A stretch of DNA of 64,000 bases from Gordoniibacillus kamchatkensis (GCF_000829455.1 NZ_JXAK01000024.1:33115-97114), one strand, 5' to 3'. Positions 19,871 to 29,639 are shown, counted from the first letter of the stretch. Notes: a model not told the origin generated them from the letters alone. Numbers and translations: made by a program.

Positions 19871-22456
19871 ATGGAGATTCAAACGAGGGTCCACACGATT
19901 TTCATGCTGGTCGGGTCTACGGAATGCGGTAAAACGACGTTTGCCAAGGAAGTGCTGATTCCGGGGCTGCGTTTTGAGGATACCAGCCGTAATGTCAGGG
20001 CCAACATCCAATATTTGTCCTCTGACCAGATCCGCCAAGAGGTACTTGGATATGAATACGACAAGTATGATCAGGTGATGCTCGAGTCTAGCGAGCAAGC
20101 TTTTCACCTGCTGTTTGAAAGACTGAAGATGGTGACGTCTTTTCCGGTCAATGCGGAGTTTGTGGTCGTTGATACAACCGGGTTGTCCGAGGATTTTCGG
20201 GCAAAGGTGAAGGAGATTGCGTTTCAAAACAATTACAATCTCGAGGTCATCGTCTTCGATTACCGGAAGCGGGAAGATTACTACGCGTCGGAGCGTTCGA
20301 AGAAGCTGATCACGAACCACATTAACCGGCTGAAAAAAGAGGTTCTCGGTTCGCTGCCCCGCGAGGGATACGGTAAGATTCATAAAGTGCGTGCTAAAGA
20401 CTTTTATGTGGCCGAAGAGAGAAGGGCGAATCCGGAGTACCAAATCATCTTTGAAGATTTGGATGCATACTTGGCGACGATTCTCCCTCAAGAACAGCAG
20501 TACATCATCATTGGCGACGTTCATGAATGTGTGGACGATTTGAAGGGGCTGCTGCTTGACCACGGATACAAGATCGAAGCGGGAAAGCTGGTTGTGTGCG
20601 ATAAGCTGAAGCAAACCAAGCTGGTTTTGGTTGGAGACTGGATTGACAAAGGTAAGCAAACGAAGGACATCGTTGAGTTTCTGTACGATAACCGGGAGCA
20701 TTTTTTACTTCGTACTTGGAAATCACGAGAATTTCGTCGATAAGTATATCAAAGGTGAAATTGGTGGCGTTGATCAGGAGCTGCTCCATACGTATTTTGA
20801 CTCGACATAGGTATTATTGAACGATTCGGAACTGCTGGGGAAATTCCAGCACCTGGTCTCGATTTCGAAGCCATTTTATCGGTATGTAGGTGCCAGGGGG
20901 CCGTCCTTCTTTGTCACTCACGCCCCGTGCCGGAATAAATACATCGGCAAGCTGGATACGAATTCTGTCCGGCATCAAAGGAATTTTCGAATCGATCGGG
21001 AAGCGCCGCTGGAGGGGCAGCTTGCTTTTTTGCAGGAGGAAGCGATCAAAAATCATCCATACCACGTGTTCGGGCACGTCACGGCCAAGCAGTCTTTCCG
21101 GATCGGTAATAAGATTCATATCGACACGGGAAGCGTACATGGCAACATGTTGACCTCCGTCAGTATCTCGTATAAACCGTTTATGAAGTCCCGGAAGTCC
21201 CGCCAATCGGTGATCACCGAGGAACTGCAAACCTTATTCAAAGTGGAACGTAAGGTTTCCGTTCAAGACCTTGGCGAGGATGACATTCGCAGACTCCATT
21301 ATTGCTCGCGAAATAAAATCAACTTCATCTCAGGTACGATGTCACCAGCTGACAAGAATGAAGAGACGAATGAACTGGAATCGTTGAAACGCGGTCTCGA
21401 ATATTTCAGGGAACGCGGTGTTCAACAAGTCGTCCTGCAGCCCAAATATATGGGCTCGAGATGCAACGTTTATTTGAATAAGGATCTGGAGCAGTGCTTT
21501 GCGGTCAGCCGCAACGGTTACAAGATCAATCACGTGGATTTAACGGAGATTTACGGCAAGCTGCTGCAGAAATTCGGCAACTTTATGGAAGAGCGGAAAA
21601 TTGCCATGCTGATTCTGGATGGAGAGCTTCTCCCGTGGAAGGCGCTGGGAGAGGGGCTGATCGAAAGACAGTTCAAGCCCATTGAAAAAGCGTTGGAGAC
21701 AGAGCTTACGTTCCTGAAGCAAAACGGTTTTGAGGAAGTCTTTAGTAAGCTCATTGCCGAATATGGGCGAGCGGTTTTGAAAAAGACCAGCATCATACCG
21801 CGAAGTCCGCTTTAAGTGAAAAGTATGGTCCCAGTGTGTACCAAAACTACAAGTATGTCCATGAAATCAGAGATACTTATGTCCCGCTAACTGAGCACGT
21901 GGAGTCTTATCAGACGTACAGAAGGCAGCTGGAGCTGTATGCGGAAGACGAAGCCATGGAGTATAAGCCGTTTGCCGTTCTAAAAATTGTGTATGAAGAC
22001 GGTAAGGAAGAAATCCCGGAATGGAAGACTTCCGAGATGTATGGTTTTCTGTCGGAGGATGAGGCACTTATGATGGACTTGTCCGAACCAGACTGCCTAG
22101 AGAATGCGGGGCGTTACTTCTCCAAACTTACGACGGAGAACCATATGGAGGGCATTGTGATTAAGCCCGAGCTGTGGAACGGAAAAACGGTGCCTTATAT
22201 GAAGGTGCGAAATCCCGATTATTTGTCCATCATTTACGGGTATGATTACAAGTTTCCGCATAAATACCGAAAGCTGCTCAAGCAAAAGAATGTGAATCAA
22301 AAGCTTCGCACCTCACTCAATGAGTACCAGCTTGGGATGCGAATGCTGGCGGTACCATTTGAAGAGATTGCGCCTGAGCATGAGGCATATAAAGAGATCG
22401 CGGCCAATTTGCTGTTTGAAGTTGCGCAGGAGCGGGAGATCGATCCGCGTTTATAA
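19871..22456 (+). pseudogene. pnkp: Pnkp polynucleotide kinase-phosphatase-ligase, three lesions
   Basis: The repaired length of about 862 residues matches bacterial Pnkp. Domains in order: 5' kinase with GSTECGKTT (15-23); metallophosphatase with IIIGDVHECVDDL (about 214) and LVGDWIDKGKQT; ligase/adenylyltransferase with the motif-I lysine in QPKYMGSR (about 524) and motif EGIVIKPE near the end. Lesions: a frameshift at about 20710 (the other frame reads VLGNHENFVDKY, the phosphatase GNHE motif), an in-frame TAG at 20808 (YFDST-stop-VLLNDSELLG) and a frameshift at a T/A homopolymer near 21775 (the other frame reads FEKDQHHTAKSALSEKYG). Pnkp with Hen1 repairs RNA cut by ribotoxins. The two genes are coupled with 3 bases between them, and a terminator follows. 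Confidence 0.9.
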
Positions 22457-22466
22457 TCATGATATG

Positions 22467-22505
22467 GTGTCTGAACCATTCAGTGGATTCGGGCACTTTT
22501 TTTAT
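22467..22505 (+). terminator. Terminator after hen1-pnkp
   Basis: GTGTCTGAA pairs with TTCGGGCAC (two G-T wobbles) over a CCA/TGG inner pairing, followed by seven Ts. It closes the hen1-pnkp unit; kptA is transcribed separately, with a TATAAT at 22571-22576 upstream. Confidence 0.8.
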
Positions 22506-22626
22506 ACATGGAAATCTCGGAGCGTTTAGGTCTAACCAAATATTCCCGTTCCCTGAGGATTTGAAAAGGTTATAATGCGATTAATGGGAGTAGGCACAGG
22601 AGCTATTAGGAAGTGAAGTGGAAGCG

Positions 22627-23357
22627 ATGTTAAATCAAGCAATGGAAAAAAGCTTAAGTAAAATGATGACGAAGATTCTTCGGCACACCCCCGAGGATTT
22701 TGGCGTTGTCTTAGATCCAGTGACGGTTCGTGTACGTTAAGCACTTTGCTGGAAGCCATTCAAGCCCAGCCGAAATGGGCGTTGGTGAGGCAGGAAGATA
22801 TCGAGCAGGTTGTACGCAACTCGGATAAGCAGCGTTTTAAAATCGAAGTCGGTCGCATAAGAGCACGGTACGGTCACAGTCATGATAAAGTTCAATATAC
22901 ACCGGGAGAACCTCCAGCCATTCTATACCATGGGACAAACAAGATAGCTCTCCAATCGATCTTGAAAGAGGGCCTAAGTCCGATGAGCCGGCAGTATGTT
23001 CATTTGTCGGAAGGCACCCATTTTGCAACGCTCGCGGGAAGTCGTAGAGGAGAGCTGGTGATACTCAAGGTAGACACGTTGGGCTTCTATATCGGGATCA
23101 CCGGCTGGATATGTGATGAACGAAGAGGTAAGCATCTGAAGGACCTTGTACGAATGATTCCGCTAGACCGGCTTATGATCGAGACAGACGCACCGTTCTT
23201 GACTCCACGGGACGTAAAAGAAAAGCCAACGGATGGACGGAACGAGCCTGGATTCCTGCCGCATATCCTGCAAGCCGTAGCACGATGTATCGGAAGACCT
23301 GCTGAAGAGGTAGCTAAGGCAACAACTGAGACAGCGGCTGAGTTTTTTGGAATTTGA
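22627..23357 (+). pseudogene. kptA: kptA (RNA 2'-phosphotransferase) frameshifted and fused to the C-terminus of tatD
   Basis: The start, MLNQAMEKSLSKMMTKILRH, then TPEDFGVVLD, is the N-terminus of KptA/Tpt1, which transfers an RNA 2'-phosphate to NAD. After LDP the frame breaks (about 22718); the other frame gives DGSCTLSTLLEAIQA and the KptA core ILYHGTNKIALQSILKEGL and YVHLSEGTHFA. At about 23080, after ELVILKVDT, the KptA C-terminal strand is missing and the sequence turns into the last third of a TatD nuclease (YIGITGWICDERRGKHL, ETDAPFLTPRD). That tail is roughly three-quarters identical to the intact tatD at 62406. The chimera fits a deletion between adjacent kptA and tatD genes. KptA activity is unlikely without its C-terminal part. 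Confidence 0.88.
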
Positions 23358-23391
23358 TGATGTCGAAAAGAAAGTTTGCAGGAGGACATGA

Positions 23392-24663
23392 GTGCTTTTA
23401 AAACAATTTCGTTATGATTTGGCTTGTGGGTTAGGGAGCATCATTCTTTACTTGAAGCAGTCCCCCAAACTTACTAACAAGTACATTGATGCCATATATA
23501 ATGCCTGTATAAAGAACACCGCATATGATCCCCAATGTGATATAAGTAGGGAAGATTACCTTTGGGAGATCATTCAGCTTTCCCAAGAATCTGAATCCCT
23601 TCAAGAGCGAATTCTTAGTGCTTTGGAGAGCAGTATAGACGGATGGGATCTATGTCAGGTATATCGGTTAGCGAAGATTTTTGCCCTAAACGGTAATTCA
23701 ACAGCATTATCAGCCATGATGAGAGGGTTCCGTTACCACGAAGAATGGAACAGTTTCATTGGCGGAGAAGAAATCATACAAGCAGAAGGTGAGCAAGGCT
23801 TCTTGTTTGTAGCAAGCCGAATTGGAGAGCAAATATTGTCCTCTGACTATGAGGAGGATAAATTTCTATTGGAGTTTGCTAAAGAGCAATTAGGGGAAGA
23901 AAAAGTAGCTGCTCTACTCGAAAATCAGTGCGATACGAATATTCGGGCATTCATGCAATCAGCCGGCCATCATCGCTGGGAAACCCAATCGAAACCAATT
24001 CATTCAGTAACTTATGATGAATTGAAAACGTCCATCGGGTCTGCTCCCGGAGCCTTATATCGTTATATCAGATGGGGGATGCGTGCTTCAAAAGAAGACT
24101 TGTTAAGGGCAGCTAACGACCTGCTAGAAGAGAAAAATTCAAAAAAGTTAATTGCCTATCTGTATATCTTCGGAAAAACGGCTTTCCCGCTTGATCCACA
24201 AAAAATGATCGATTTAGCCCATTCGAAAAATAGACGTTTGCGTTCAGCGGCTGTTGCTGCCCTTAGTAATATAAAGGAGGAGCGTATACACCAAATTGGA
24301 ATCCAGCTAATTACTAAGCGGTCTACTGAAATCGACGCGCTTGATCTATTCATTCATAATTACTCCGAAGATGACTTGCACTTATTGGAAGGCATTGTTT
24401 TCGGAAATCACAATAAGGATTCGTTTCATGATGTCGGGTTCAGTATTTTGAAGATTTTCGCTAATAATCCAACTCCATCTTGTTGTAAGATACTGGCCGA
24501 ACTTTATAAAAAGGGGCTCTGCACCCATTGCCGAATGCGTTGTATAGAAATAATGATGTACAATCACATACTGCCTACTTCCATTCGAAATGAGATCAGG
24601 TATGATTGCAATCCAGATATCCGAGAACTATGGATAAAGAACTCAAGCGTCGGGCTTCCCTGA
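23392..24663 (+). CDS. HEAT-like helical repeat protein in the RNA-repair cluster
   Basis: A 423-residue, almost wholly alpha-helical protein with spaced leucine/alanine helices and a recognisable HEAT-like unit (MIDLAHSKNRRLRSAAVAAL, about 280). There are no catalytic motifs or membrane segments. The start is GTG 23392, behind GGAGGA; the nearby ATG 23388 is in another frame. The stop is 3 bases from the next ATG, so it is translationally coupled to the NADAR-domain gene. It probably serves as a protein- or RNA-binding scaffold. A second helical repeat protein occurs beside rtcB (33103-34668). Confidence 0.75.
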   Translation: MLLKQFRYDLACGLGSIILYLKQSPKLTNKYIDAIYNACIKNTAYDPQCDISREDYLWEIIQLSQESESLQERILSALESSIDGWDLCQVYRLAKIFALNGNSTALSAMMRGFRYHEEWNSFIGGEEIIQAEGEQGFLFVASRIGEQILSSDYEEDKFLLEFAKEQLGEEKVAALLENQCDTNIRAFMQSAGHHRWETQSKPIHSVTYDELKTSIGSAPGALYRYIRWGMRASKEDLLRAANDLLEEKNSKKLIAYLYIFGKTAFPLDPQKMIDLAHSKNRRLRSAAVAALSNIKEERIHQIGIQLITKRSTEIDALDLFIHNYSEDDLHLLEGIVFGNHNKDSFHDVGFSILKIFANNPTPSCCKILAELYKKGLCTHCRMRCIEIMMYNHILPTSIRNEIRYDCNPDIRELWIKNSSVGLP

Positions 24664-24666
24664 CCG

Positions 24667-25290
24667 ATGCTTAAGCCGAGGCTCGGAGCTTATTGGCAGT
24701 ATTGTGATTCGCGAGTTTATTCAACTGGAGCAGCTCGCCAATCATCGTGGCCAACGGCAGAGCATTATTTTCAAGCCATGAAGTTTGCAGGTACAGAACA
24801 TGAAGAGTTCATTCGATTAGCACCGACCGCTATGGAAGCAGCTAAAATGGGCAGAGATCGAACACGGCCGCTTAGAAGGGACTGGGAAGATTGCAAGGTC
24901 AATATAATGAAAGAAGCGGTTCGAGCTAAGGTTCAACAGCAACAGGAAGTTAAACAAATCTTGATGTCTACGGGCAATTGTATTTTGGTTGAGCATACTT
25001 CCAATAATTCTTTCTGGGGTGACAATGGGGATGGAACCGGACGTAATATGCTCGGCCAGATTTTGATGGTAGTTCGCAACGAACAGGAGGGTTATTCACC
25101 AGAGTTCTTTCTGCCACAATGGTTGGTCTATCCTGAGCACCATCCCTATAACATGTTTTGGAGGATGGGAACAGGAGAGACTTATCTTATGTACTTATGG
25201 GAATGGCGAAAAGGCTTGAGTAAAGAAGCATTACAAGAATATGACGCTTACTTTGTCCCTCCGGCAGACTGGAAGAGGGATGAAGAATAA
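24667..25290 (+). CDS. NADAR (YbiA-like) domain protein
   Basis: A 207-residue protein with the NADAR signature: WPTAEHYFQAMKF (about 31-43), the basic RTRPLRRDWE segment, LVEHTSNNSFWGDNGDGTG and RNMLGQILMVVR. NADAR/YbiA-like proteins are predicted or shown N-glycosidases acting on ADP-ribose or ribosyl-pyrimidine derivatives. In this setting an ADP-ribose link is attractive, because KptA produces ADP-ribose 1'',2''-cyclic phosphate and could make the substrate. That link is inference. The C-terminal ~50 residues (EWRKGLSKEALQEYDAYF) extend beyond the usual domain. It is coupled to the HEAT-like gene just upstream. Confidence 0.85.
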   Translation: MLKPRLGAYWQYCDSRVYSTGAARQSSWPTAEHYFQAMKFAGTEHEEFIRLAPTAMEAAKMGRDRTRPLRRDWEDCKVNIMKEAVRAKVQQQQEVKQILMSTGNCILVEHTSNNSFWGDNGDGTGRNMLGQILMVVRNEQEGYSPEFFLPQWLVYPEHHPYNMFWRMGTGETYLMYLWEWRKGLSKEALQEYDAYFVPPADWKRDEE

Positions 25291-25441
25291 TCGAGTTCGA
25301 GAAGTGCATTAGGATGATTCAAAAGGGAGAATCAAGGTGTTGCATGGGGTTTTAATCAAAAGCAGAAGGAGCTTAAACGTGGTGGGTACGACAAAGTTTC
25401 ATCGTTCCAAACCACACAATTAATAGAAAGGAACTTTTATT

Positions 25442-25939
25442 ATGTGGTCAAAATTAAGGGTGAAATTAAAGAGTTTTATTACCGAAGAGCTAAGGAATAG
25501 AATTGATATTCATTTAACTCGATATCATGATGCACATGACGGTTATGGCGAGATATGGATAACATTAGACGAAAAAAAGATTTTTGGTGGCGGATATTAC
25601 CATTGGTATATGACACCTGTTCCCGATGAATTATTAAACTCATTTCAACTTAAACATGGATTTCACAAAGATTTCTATAAAGTAAATATTGAATCCAAAA
25701 ATGTTGAAGAAATAATGCGATATGGGGTTCACGAAACAAGTCATATACTCATCAATCTGGATAACTATATTAATACATCATTTTCAGAAAGTCTGACTTC
25801 TAATAATCCCATATATAAAGCATTTTCATTAATAGATAGAAGGTTAGGGAGACGCAGATTTGAAGGAATAACCCTAAGTGATGATGAACATCCATTAGTA
25901 AAGATTTTCTATAAACTTAGACAAGATTGTTTTAAGTAA
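25442..25939 (+). CDS. SF0329-family-like protein of unknown function (165 aa)
   Basis: The N-terminus MWSKLRVKLKSFI, followed by RYHDAHDGYGEIWITLDEKKIFGGGYYHWY, resembles small proteins of the SF0329 type, which begin with a Trp-Ser-Lys pattern and an 'I/W-x-T-x-D-x-K' strand. Function unknown. It follows GAAAGGAAC at suitable spacing. It is AT-richer than its neighbours, so it may have been inserted separately. Confidence 0.5.
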   Translation: MWSKLRVKLKSFITEELRNRIDIHLTRYHDAHDGYGEIWITLDEKKIFGGGYYHWYMTPVPDELLNSFQLKHGFHKDFYKVNIESKNVEEIMRYGVHETSHILINLDNYINTSFSESLTSNNPIYKAFSLIDRRLGRRRFEGITLSDDEHPLVKIFYKLRQDCFK

Positions 25940-26055
25940 AATTAATAAAGAATTACTGATCACGCTTGTACTCCGACGCGGTAAAGGTCAGCAGTGTTGT
26001 CTGCATGAATACAGTTCTCCGAGATACCCCGGGAAGACCAGAGCTTTTTAATCGA

Positions 26056-27060
26056 TCAATTCCTATCAATCTCAAGGGCAGAAATTGCGTACTGAATAAT
26101 GTTTTTGCGAATTTCCTCTAGCAAATTTGTTGTCCCATGCATAAGTGCATACTCACTTACACTTACTTCTTTACCATCTTGTTGTAACTTCTTGACCAAC
26201 GAAGATAATGTATCTAACGGATTTATCGGCGCGCGTAAAAGCGATGAGGTTATTTCAACCAGTATTTCATTTGGATTTATATCTTGAAAATGAAGTCGAC
26301 CAGCAGTTTTTTGGATTTGTACTTCATATTGATCATTATGTTCGAGAATTTCCCAATCGGGCCACAGCTCTTTCATTCTCTGAATGATATTTGAAAACGT
26401 ATCCGCATGCCATATGTCGATTTGCTTGTTGTTGAAGTCCAGATGAACTCCGGAAGACGGAAAATCCCCTATCCAGTCTCCAATATGAAATTCTTTATAG
26501 CCAAAGGATCTATTGCAACTCTGTAAGAGCTTCGGGCCATGCAGCAAAAATCCTTCGATGCCACCATATAGCGGGAAAATCAGTGTTTCCTCGTCATCAA
26601 AAGTAATACTAACAATAGTATCAACCCAACCCTTTTCCTCAGGTGGAGCTAAACTTATTCCAGCTAAATCATCATCTTTGCGGGATAAAACAACTTCTCT
26701 AGGAACTCCAACATATCCTGCAATATCGACGATACCCTCATTTGCCCACTGGAGCTCCCAATCCCCCCATACTTTTTGCATTAACCTTAGGAAGATTCTT
26801 CTGTATGGAATGCTCCATAGTTCTTCTTCACCGCCAAAAAATAAAAGCAGTTTTTTCTCTGCATCAATGACAACTCCGCCTTCAGCCCAAATATCGTCTA
26901 ACCAACCTGTCTCATCTATCTTAGATTGTGCCTCAACAAATGAAATCGCATGTTGGGGTCCCCAAAACAATTCTCGGGGAAGAGTGTTGGCGCACCAGTG
27001 ATTATAGTAAAGATCATATCGATCTTGATGAACGATAACCAGATTAGCTCGTTGCCCCAT
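26056..27060 (-). CDS. Conserved hypothetical protein (MGQRANLVIV family)
   Basis: A 334-residue protein starting MGQRANLVIVHQDRYDLYY and continuing with NHWCANTLPRELFWGP and WLDDIWAEGGVVID, a pattern I know from unannotated Bacillus and Paenibacillus proteins. It has a Trp-rich core (KVWGDWELQW), no membrane segments and no obvious catalytic motif. The start ATG (complement of 27058-27060) is preceded by AAGGAGAGCG. It is convergent with the SF0329-like gene and on the same strand as the WYL pair. No function can be assigned. Confidence 0.6.
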   Translation of the reverse strand: MGQRANLVIVHQDRYDLYYNHWCANTLPRELFWGPQHAISFVEAQSKIDETGWLDDIWAEGGVVIDAEKKLLLFFGGEEELWSIPYRRIFLRLMQKVWGDWELQWANEGIVDIAGYVGVPREVVLSRKDDDLAGISLAPPEEKGWVDTIVSITFDDEETLIFPLYGGIEGFLLHGPKLLQSCNRSFGYKEFHIGDWIGDFPSSGVHLDFNNKQIDIWHADTFSNIIQRMKELWPDWEILEHNDQYEVQIQKTAGRLHFQDINPNEILVEITSSLLRAPINPLDTLSSLVKKLQQDGKEVSVSEYALMHGTTNLLEEIRKNIIQYAISALEIDRN

Positions 27061-27201
27061 TGATCGCTCTCCTTATTCCGCAACTTCACTTCAAAATCGA
27101 ATTGGCTTGAAATCATTCTGATCATCAACAAGAATCACTGGCTCTCTTGTAATGACTTTGTTAGCATGTCTTTGACCTCCAACAGCAAAATTCATGACCA
27201 G

Positions 27202-28026
27202 CTACGAAGATAGCTCCTCATCGGCCGCAATGACCACGTAACGTTCCAAAGCTTTCGTCGATGATTCGAGCATCCGTCTTTTCAAATAATCGCCTTTAAC
27301 CACCCGAACCCGCTTCCCCAGAAAACGGATCTTGGAAAGTAAATACTCCATTTCATCTCCAAGAAGAGAAACACGGACTCGAAAGGTATCGTTCTCCGTA
27401 TCGTACTCCACATTTTTTTCAAAGCTGGAGAAGGCGTACAGGATGCGAGACAACTCAGCGTTATAAACTCGAACAATTTCAATGACCGCTTCGCTTTTAC
27501 GCGATTCAAGAGTTTTTCCAATCTTCTTAATAATGCTTTCCGCTGCAAACGGATCGATAGGTTCTGGCGTGACAGAATGGATCTTCTTCAGCCTAGTGCT
27601 CATGAAGGCATGATGACGGATGTGATACCAGAGCAAATACCACTCTCTTTTGACCATGGAGTATTCCAGTTTGTAAGGAAAGCCCGAATGATCTGTGTTC
27701 ACACGGCCCCCCTTAATCTCATAGGTAATACGTATGCCTGTCTTATTCATGATGTGCCGGCGCAAAGGCCGCAGGAGCGGGTGGTAGACCTGCTTTTCCA
27801 TTGTATGGGCTTTTTCAATCAAGTGTTGGGATATATCCATCACCTGATCCGTTTCGAGGGCTGAATGCAGCTTGTCTAACGTATCCGCAGTGAAAGCGTC
27901 AGCTGCCGCGGGATGTTCCAGCATTGTCTTCAGCCATGCCCGTTCGTGCGAAGTGACCATGAAGGTACCGGAATCCTCTAGCCGGGAGATGATCTGGTGA
28001 TTGAATATTTTCTCAAACAGATTCAT
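27202..28026 (-). CDS. WYL-domain transcriptional regulator B
   Basis: About 274 residues from the ATG at 28026, which overlaps the stop of regulator A. The core includes YEIKGGRVNTDHSGFPYKLEYS, WYLLWYHIRHHAFMSTRLKKIHSV (the WYL-type strand pair) and the C-terminal WYL extension (FRVRVSLLGDEMEYLLSKIRFLGKRVRVV). No obvious helix-turn-helix domain is present. WYL proteins bind single-stranded nucleic acid or nucleotides and regulate defence and RNA-repair loci. The tandem with regulator A, divergent from rsr and the Y RNAs, suggests that the pair controls this cluster. Confidence 0.8.
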   Translation of the reverse strand: MNLFEKIFNHQIISRLEDSGTFMVTSHERAWLKTMLEHPAAADAFTADTLDKLHSALETDQVMDISQHLIEKAHTMEKQVYHPLLRPLRRHIMNKTGIRITYEIKGGRVNTDHSGFPYKLEYSMVKREWYLLWYHIRHHAFMSTRLKKIHSVTPEPIDPFAAESIIKKIGKTLESRKSEAVIEIVRVYNAELSRILYAFSSFEKNVEYDTENDTFRVRVSLLGDEMEYLLSKIRFLGKRVRVVKGDYLKRRMLESSTKALERYVVIAADEELSS

Positions 28027-29359
28027 AGTAAGACTGAATCTCCTTCCATTCGGCAATCATTTCCCGGCGAAGCTGAGCAGGCTCAAGAACCTCACAGCTG
28101 GAACCGAAACTCCGCAGCCACGGCTTGATTTCGGTAATCCCGTTCACGGTAATCTCGTAGATAAACGAATGTTCATCTTCAAACACAATCTGTCCCCACT
28201 GTCCCTGCAGCATGACCCGCTCTTTGACGAAGTTAGGTTCAGAACCTTCAGGATTATAAAATCGGGCGCGCACTGTCACCGGCCGTCCAGTATCGATCAG
28301 CCAACTGTAGCGTATTTTCTCAGTAAGCTCGCTTTTCTTTTCCTCATACCAAACCTCGTCAACGGATTCGTCCTCTTCAATTTGCGTGATACCTTCCATA
28401 CGGTATTTCCGAATCCCCTCTCGGCCGTGGGAAAGCAGATACCATCTTCCGTATTGATGATCATAGACAATCTTAAGCGGCAGCGTCTTTTCAGCTTTGC
28501 CCTCCGAATCCCGTTCAAACAGGGGATTGGTGTTTTTAGAGGCGTAGCTTTTTTCAGACTTAGGTGAGAAGTACAGAAACCGGACTTTGCGGCGGTGACG
28601 GATGGCATGGAGGAGCGTGAACAGATGTGCCTCATCCAAGATCCTCGAGTAGTAGTGATATTTATATAAAAATGGTTCTACGGCATACTGCCGGGCTTGA
28701 TTGCGTAAAAGATGTTTCTTCAGTCCATCACGCAGTAGATAGCCTTGAACGGAAGGAACCTGTGTGTTCGCCATCACATCCACAAAATCGTACAAATCGA
28801 GAAGCTCCTCATCCGATAAGCTGCGAACCAAGTCGTCTTGAATGCAATACCGGAAGGGTCGAGGCCCAGGCTCCCTCTTGATGACTCCGACCTCCTCCAG
28901 GTACTTGAGATCTGATCGAATCGTTTTTTCGTCAGGCAAAGGAAGATCGGAAGGTAGGCCGCTGCAGCACATATCTAAGAGTTCCATCGCGGTCAAAGCC
29001 TGTTCATTCATCGCTGCCAAAAGCAGCGAGATTCTTTGGCTTTCGGATTCCTTAACGGATTTGGCGCGAAACAGAAACAAGAGCAGCGGGTCGGTGGAGT
29101 CATAATAGCTGAACCGAAGGGATTCAGAAAATTCTTTGCTCTGTTCCTGTGATAAGTTCTGGTGCACGGAGTTGACGACCTCTTTGAGCCGCCTGATCGT
29201 TTTATCAAAAGTGTGGACGGAAATGCCCAATCTTTCTGCGAATTGTTGCCTGCTGAACGCTCCACTTGTCAGCACCAACATACGCAGGAATTGAATTTCT
29301 TTATCGAAGCTTTCCTTCGCCAAAGGTATCCCCCGTTCAAATGAAACATCTTCTTCCAT
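28013..29359 (-). CDS. WYL-domain transcriptional regulator A (HTH plus WYL)
   Basis: A 448-residue protein. The N-terminal winged helix-turn-helix (FSRQQFAERLGISVHTFDKTIRRLKE, shown as segments at about 35-60) is followed by a second winged-helix-like part (PDEKTIRSDLKYLEEVGVI). A central WYL domain follows (KVRFLYFSPKSE, YGRWYLLSHGREGIRKYRMEGI) with the C-terminal extension (PWLRSFGSSCEVLEP). The WYL motif here reads WYLLSH. The gene is divergent from the Y RNA array and rsr; the 577-base divergent spacer holds three Y RNAs. It is translationally coupled to regulator B. In bacteria, Ro60/RtcB clusters are often controlled either by RtcR (sigma-54) or by WYL proteins, and no RtcR is visible here. 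Confidence 0.85.
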   Translation of the reverse strand: MEEDVSFERGIPLAKESFDKEIQFLRMLVLTSGAFSRQQFAERLGISVHTFDKTIRRLKEVVNSVHQNLSQEQSKEFSESLRFSYYDSTDPLLLFLFRAKSVKESESQRISLLLAAMNEQALTAMELLDMCCSGLPSDLPLPDEKTIRSDLKYLEEVGVIKREPGPRPFRYCIQDDLVRSLSDEELLDLYDFVDVMANTQVPSVQGYLLRDGLKKHLLRNQARQYAVEPFLYKYHYYSRILDEAHLFTLLHAIRHRRKVRFLYFSPKSEKSYASKNTNPLFERDSEGKAEKTLPLKIVYDHQYGRWYLLSHGREGIRKYRMEGITQIEEDESVDEVWYEEKKSELTEKIRYSWLIDTGRPVTVRARFYNPEGSEPNFVKERVMLQGQWGQIVFEDEHSFIYEITVNGITEIKPWLRSFGSSCEVLEPAQLRREMIAEWKEIQSYYESV

Positions 29360-29403
29360 TGTAGCAGGGGAGGGAACTGGATGAAATGGAAAACTTTATG
29401 CCC

Positions 29404-29451
29404 AGTCGTAATACTTTCGCCATGTTCGTTATTCCAAAAATAAGCGAATAT
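29404..29451 (+). promoter_or_regulatory. Conserved element upstream of the rsr-linked Y RNA array (shared with 18303-18349)
   Basis: The element repeats CGTAATACTTTC, TGTTCGTT and TAAGCGAA in the same order and spacing as the copy before Y RNA 1. The inverted repeat here is TTCGTTATT...AATAAGCGAA (9 bp with a bulged G). It ends about 38 bases before the Y RNA 2 stem and is about 45 bases from the WYL regulator A start on the other strand, so it is well placed to be an operator for both directions. Confidence 0.55.
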
Positions 29452-29489
29452 AGATACAGAAGCCGATGCGATAATGCGGCGGCTAAAAA

Positions 29490-29627
29490 GATCATCGAGG
29501 CGCATGGAAGGGTTACTTCGACTTCTAATCGGCTTGTCGTTGGTTCGAGTCCAACTTTCTCCAATGGAGGAATAGCTCAGTTGGTAGAGCAGCATGTACC
29601 TTTCCGACCAACTTCCTCGATGATCAT
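29490..29627 (+). ncRNA. Y-RNA-like (YrlA-type) RNA 2
   Basis: A terminal stem GATCATCGAGG (29490-29500) pairs perfectly with CCTCGATGATC (29615-29625). The 5' signature is GAGGCGCATGGAAGGGTTAC then TTCGAC. The interior has a T-arm GTTGG TTCGAGT CCAAC (29539-29555), a 7-bp acceptor-like hairpin TTTCTCC AAT GGAGGAA (29556-29572) and a D-arm GCTC AGTTGGTA GAGC (29575-29590). The tRNA-like part is permuted as in RNA 1, with several paired changes in the acceptor-like stem that keep pairing. It is the first of three tandem Y RNAs before rsr and is expected to be bound by Rsr. Confidence 0.87.
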
Positions 29628-29639
29628 TAATAATGGAAT

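Noticed and set aside
19322..20701. A 459-codon open frame on the minus strand across hen1/pnkp
   Set aside because: It is antisense to clearly coding sequence; its length comes from the codon composition of the plus-strand genes, and its sequence shows no family motif.
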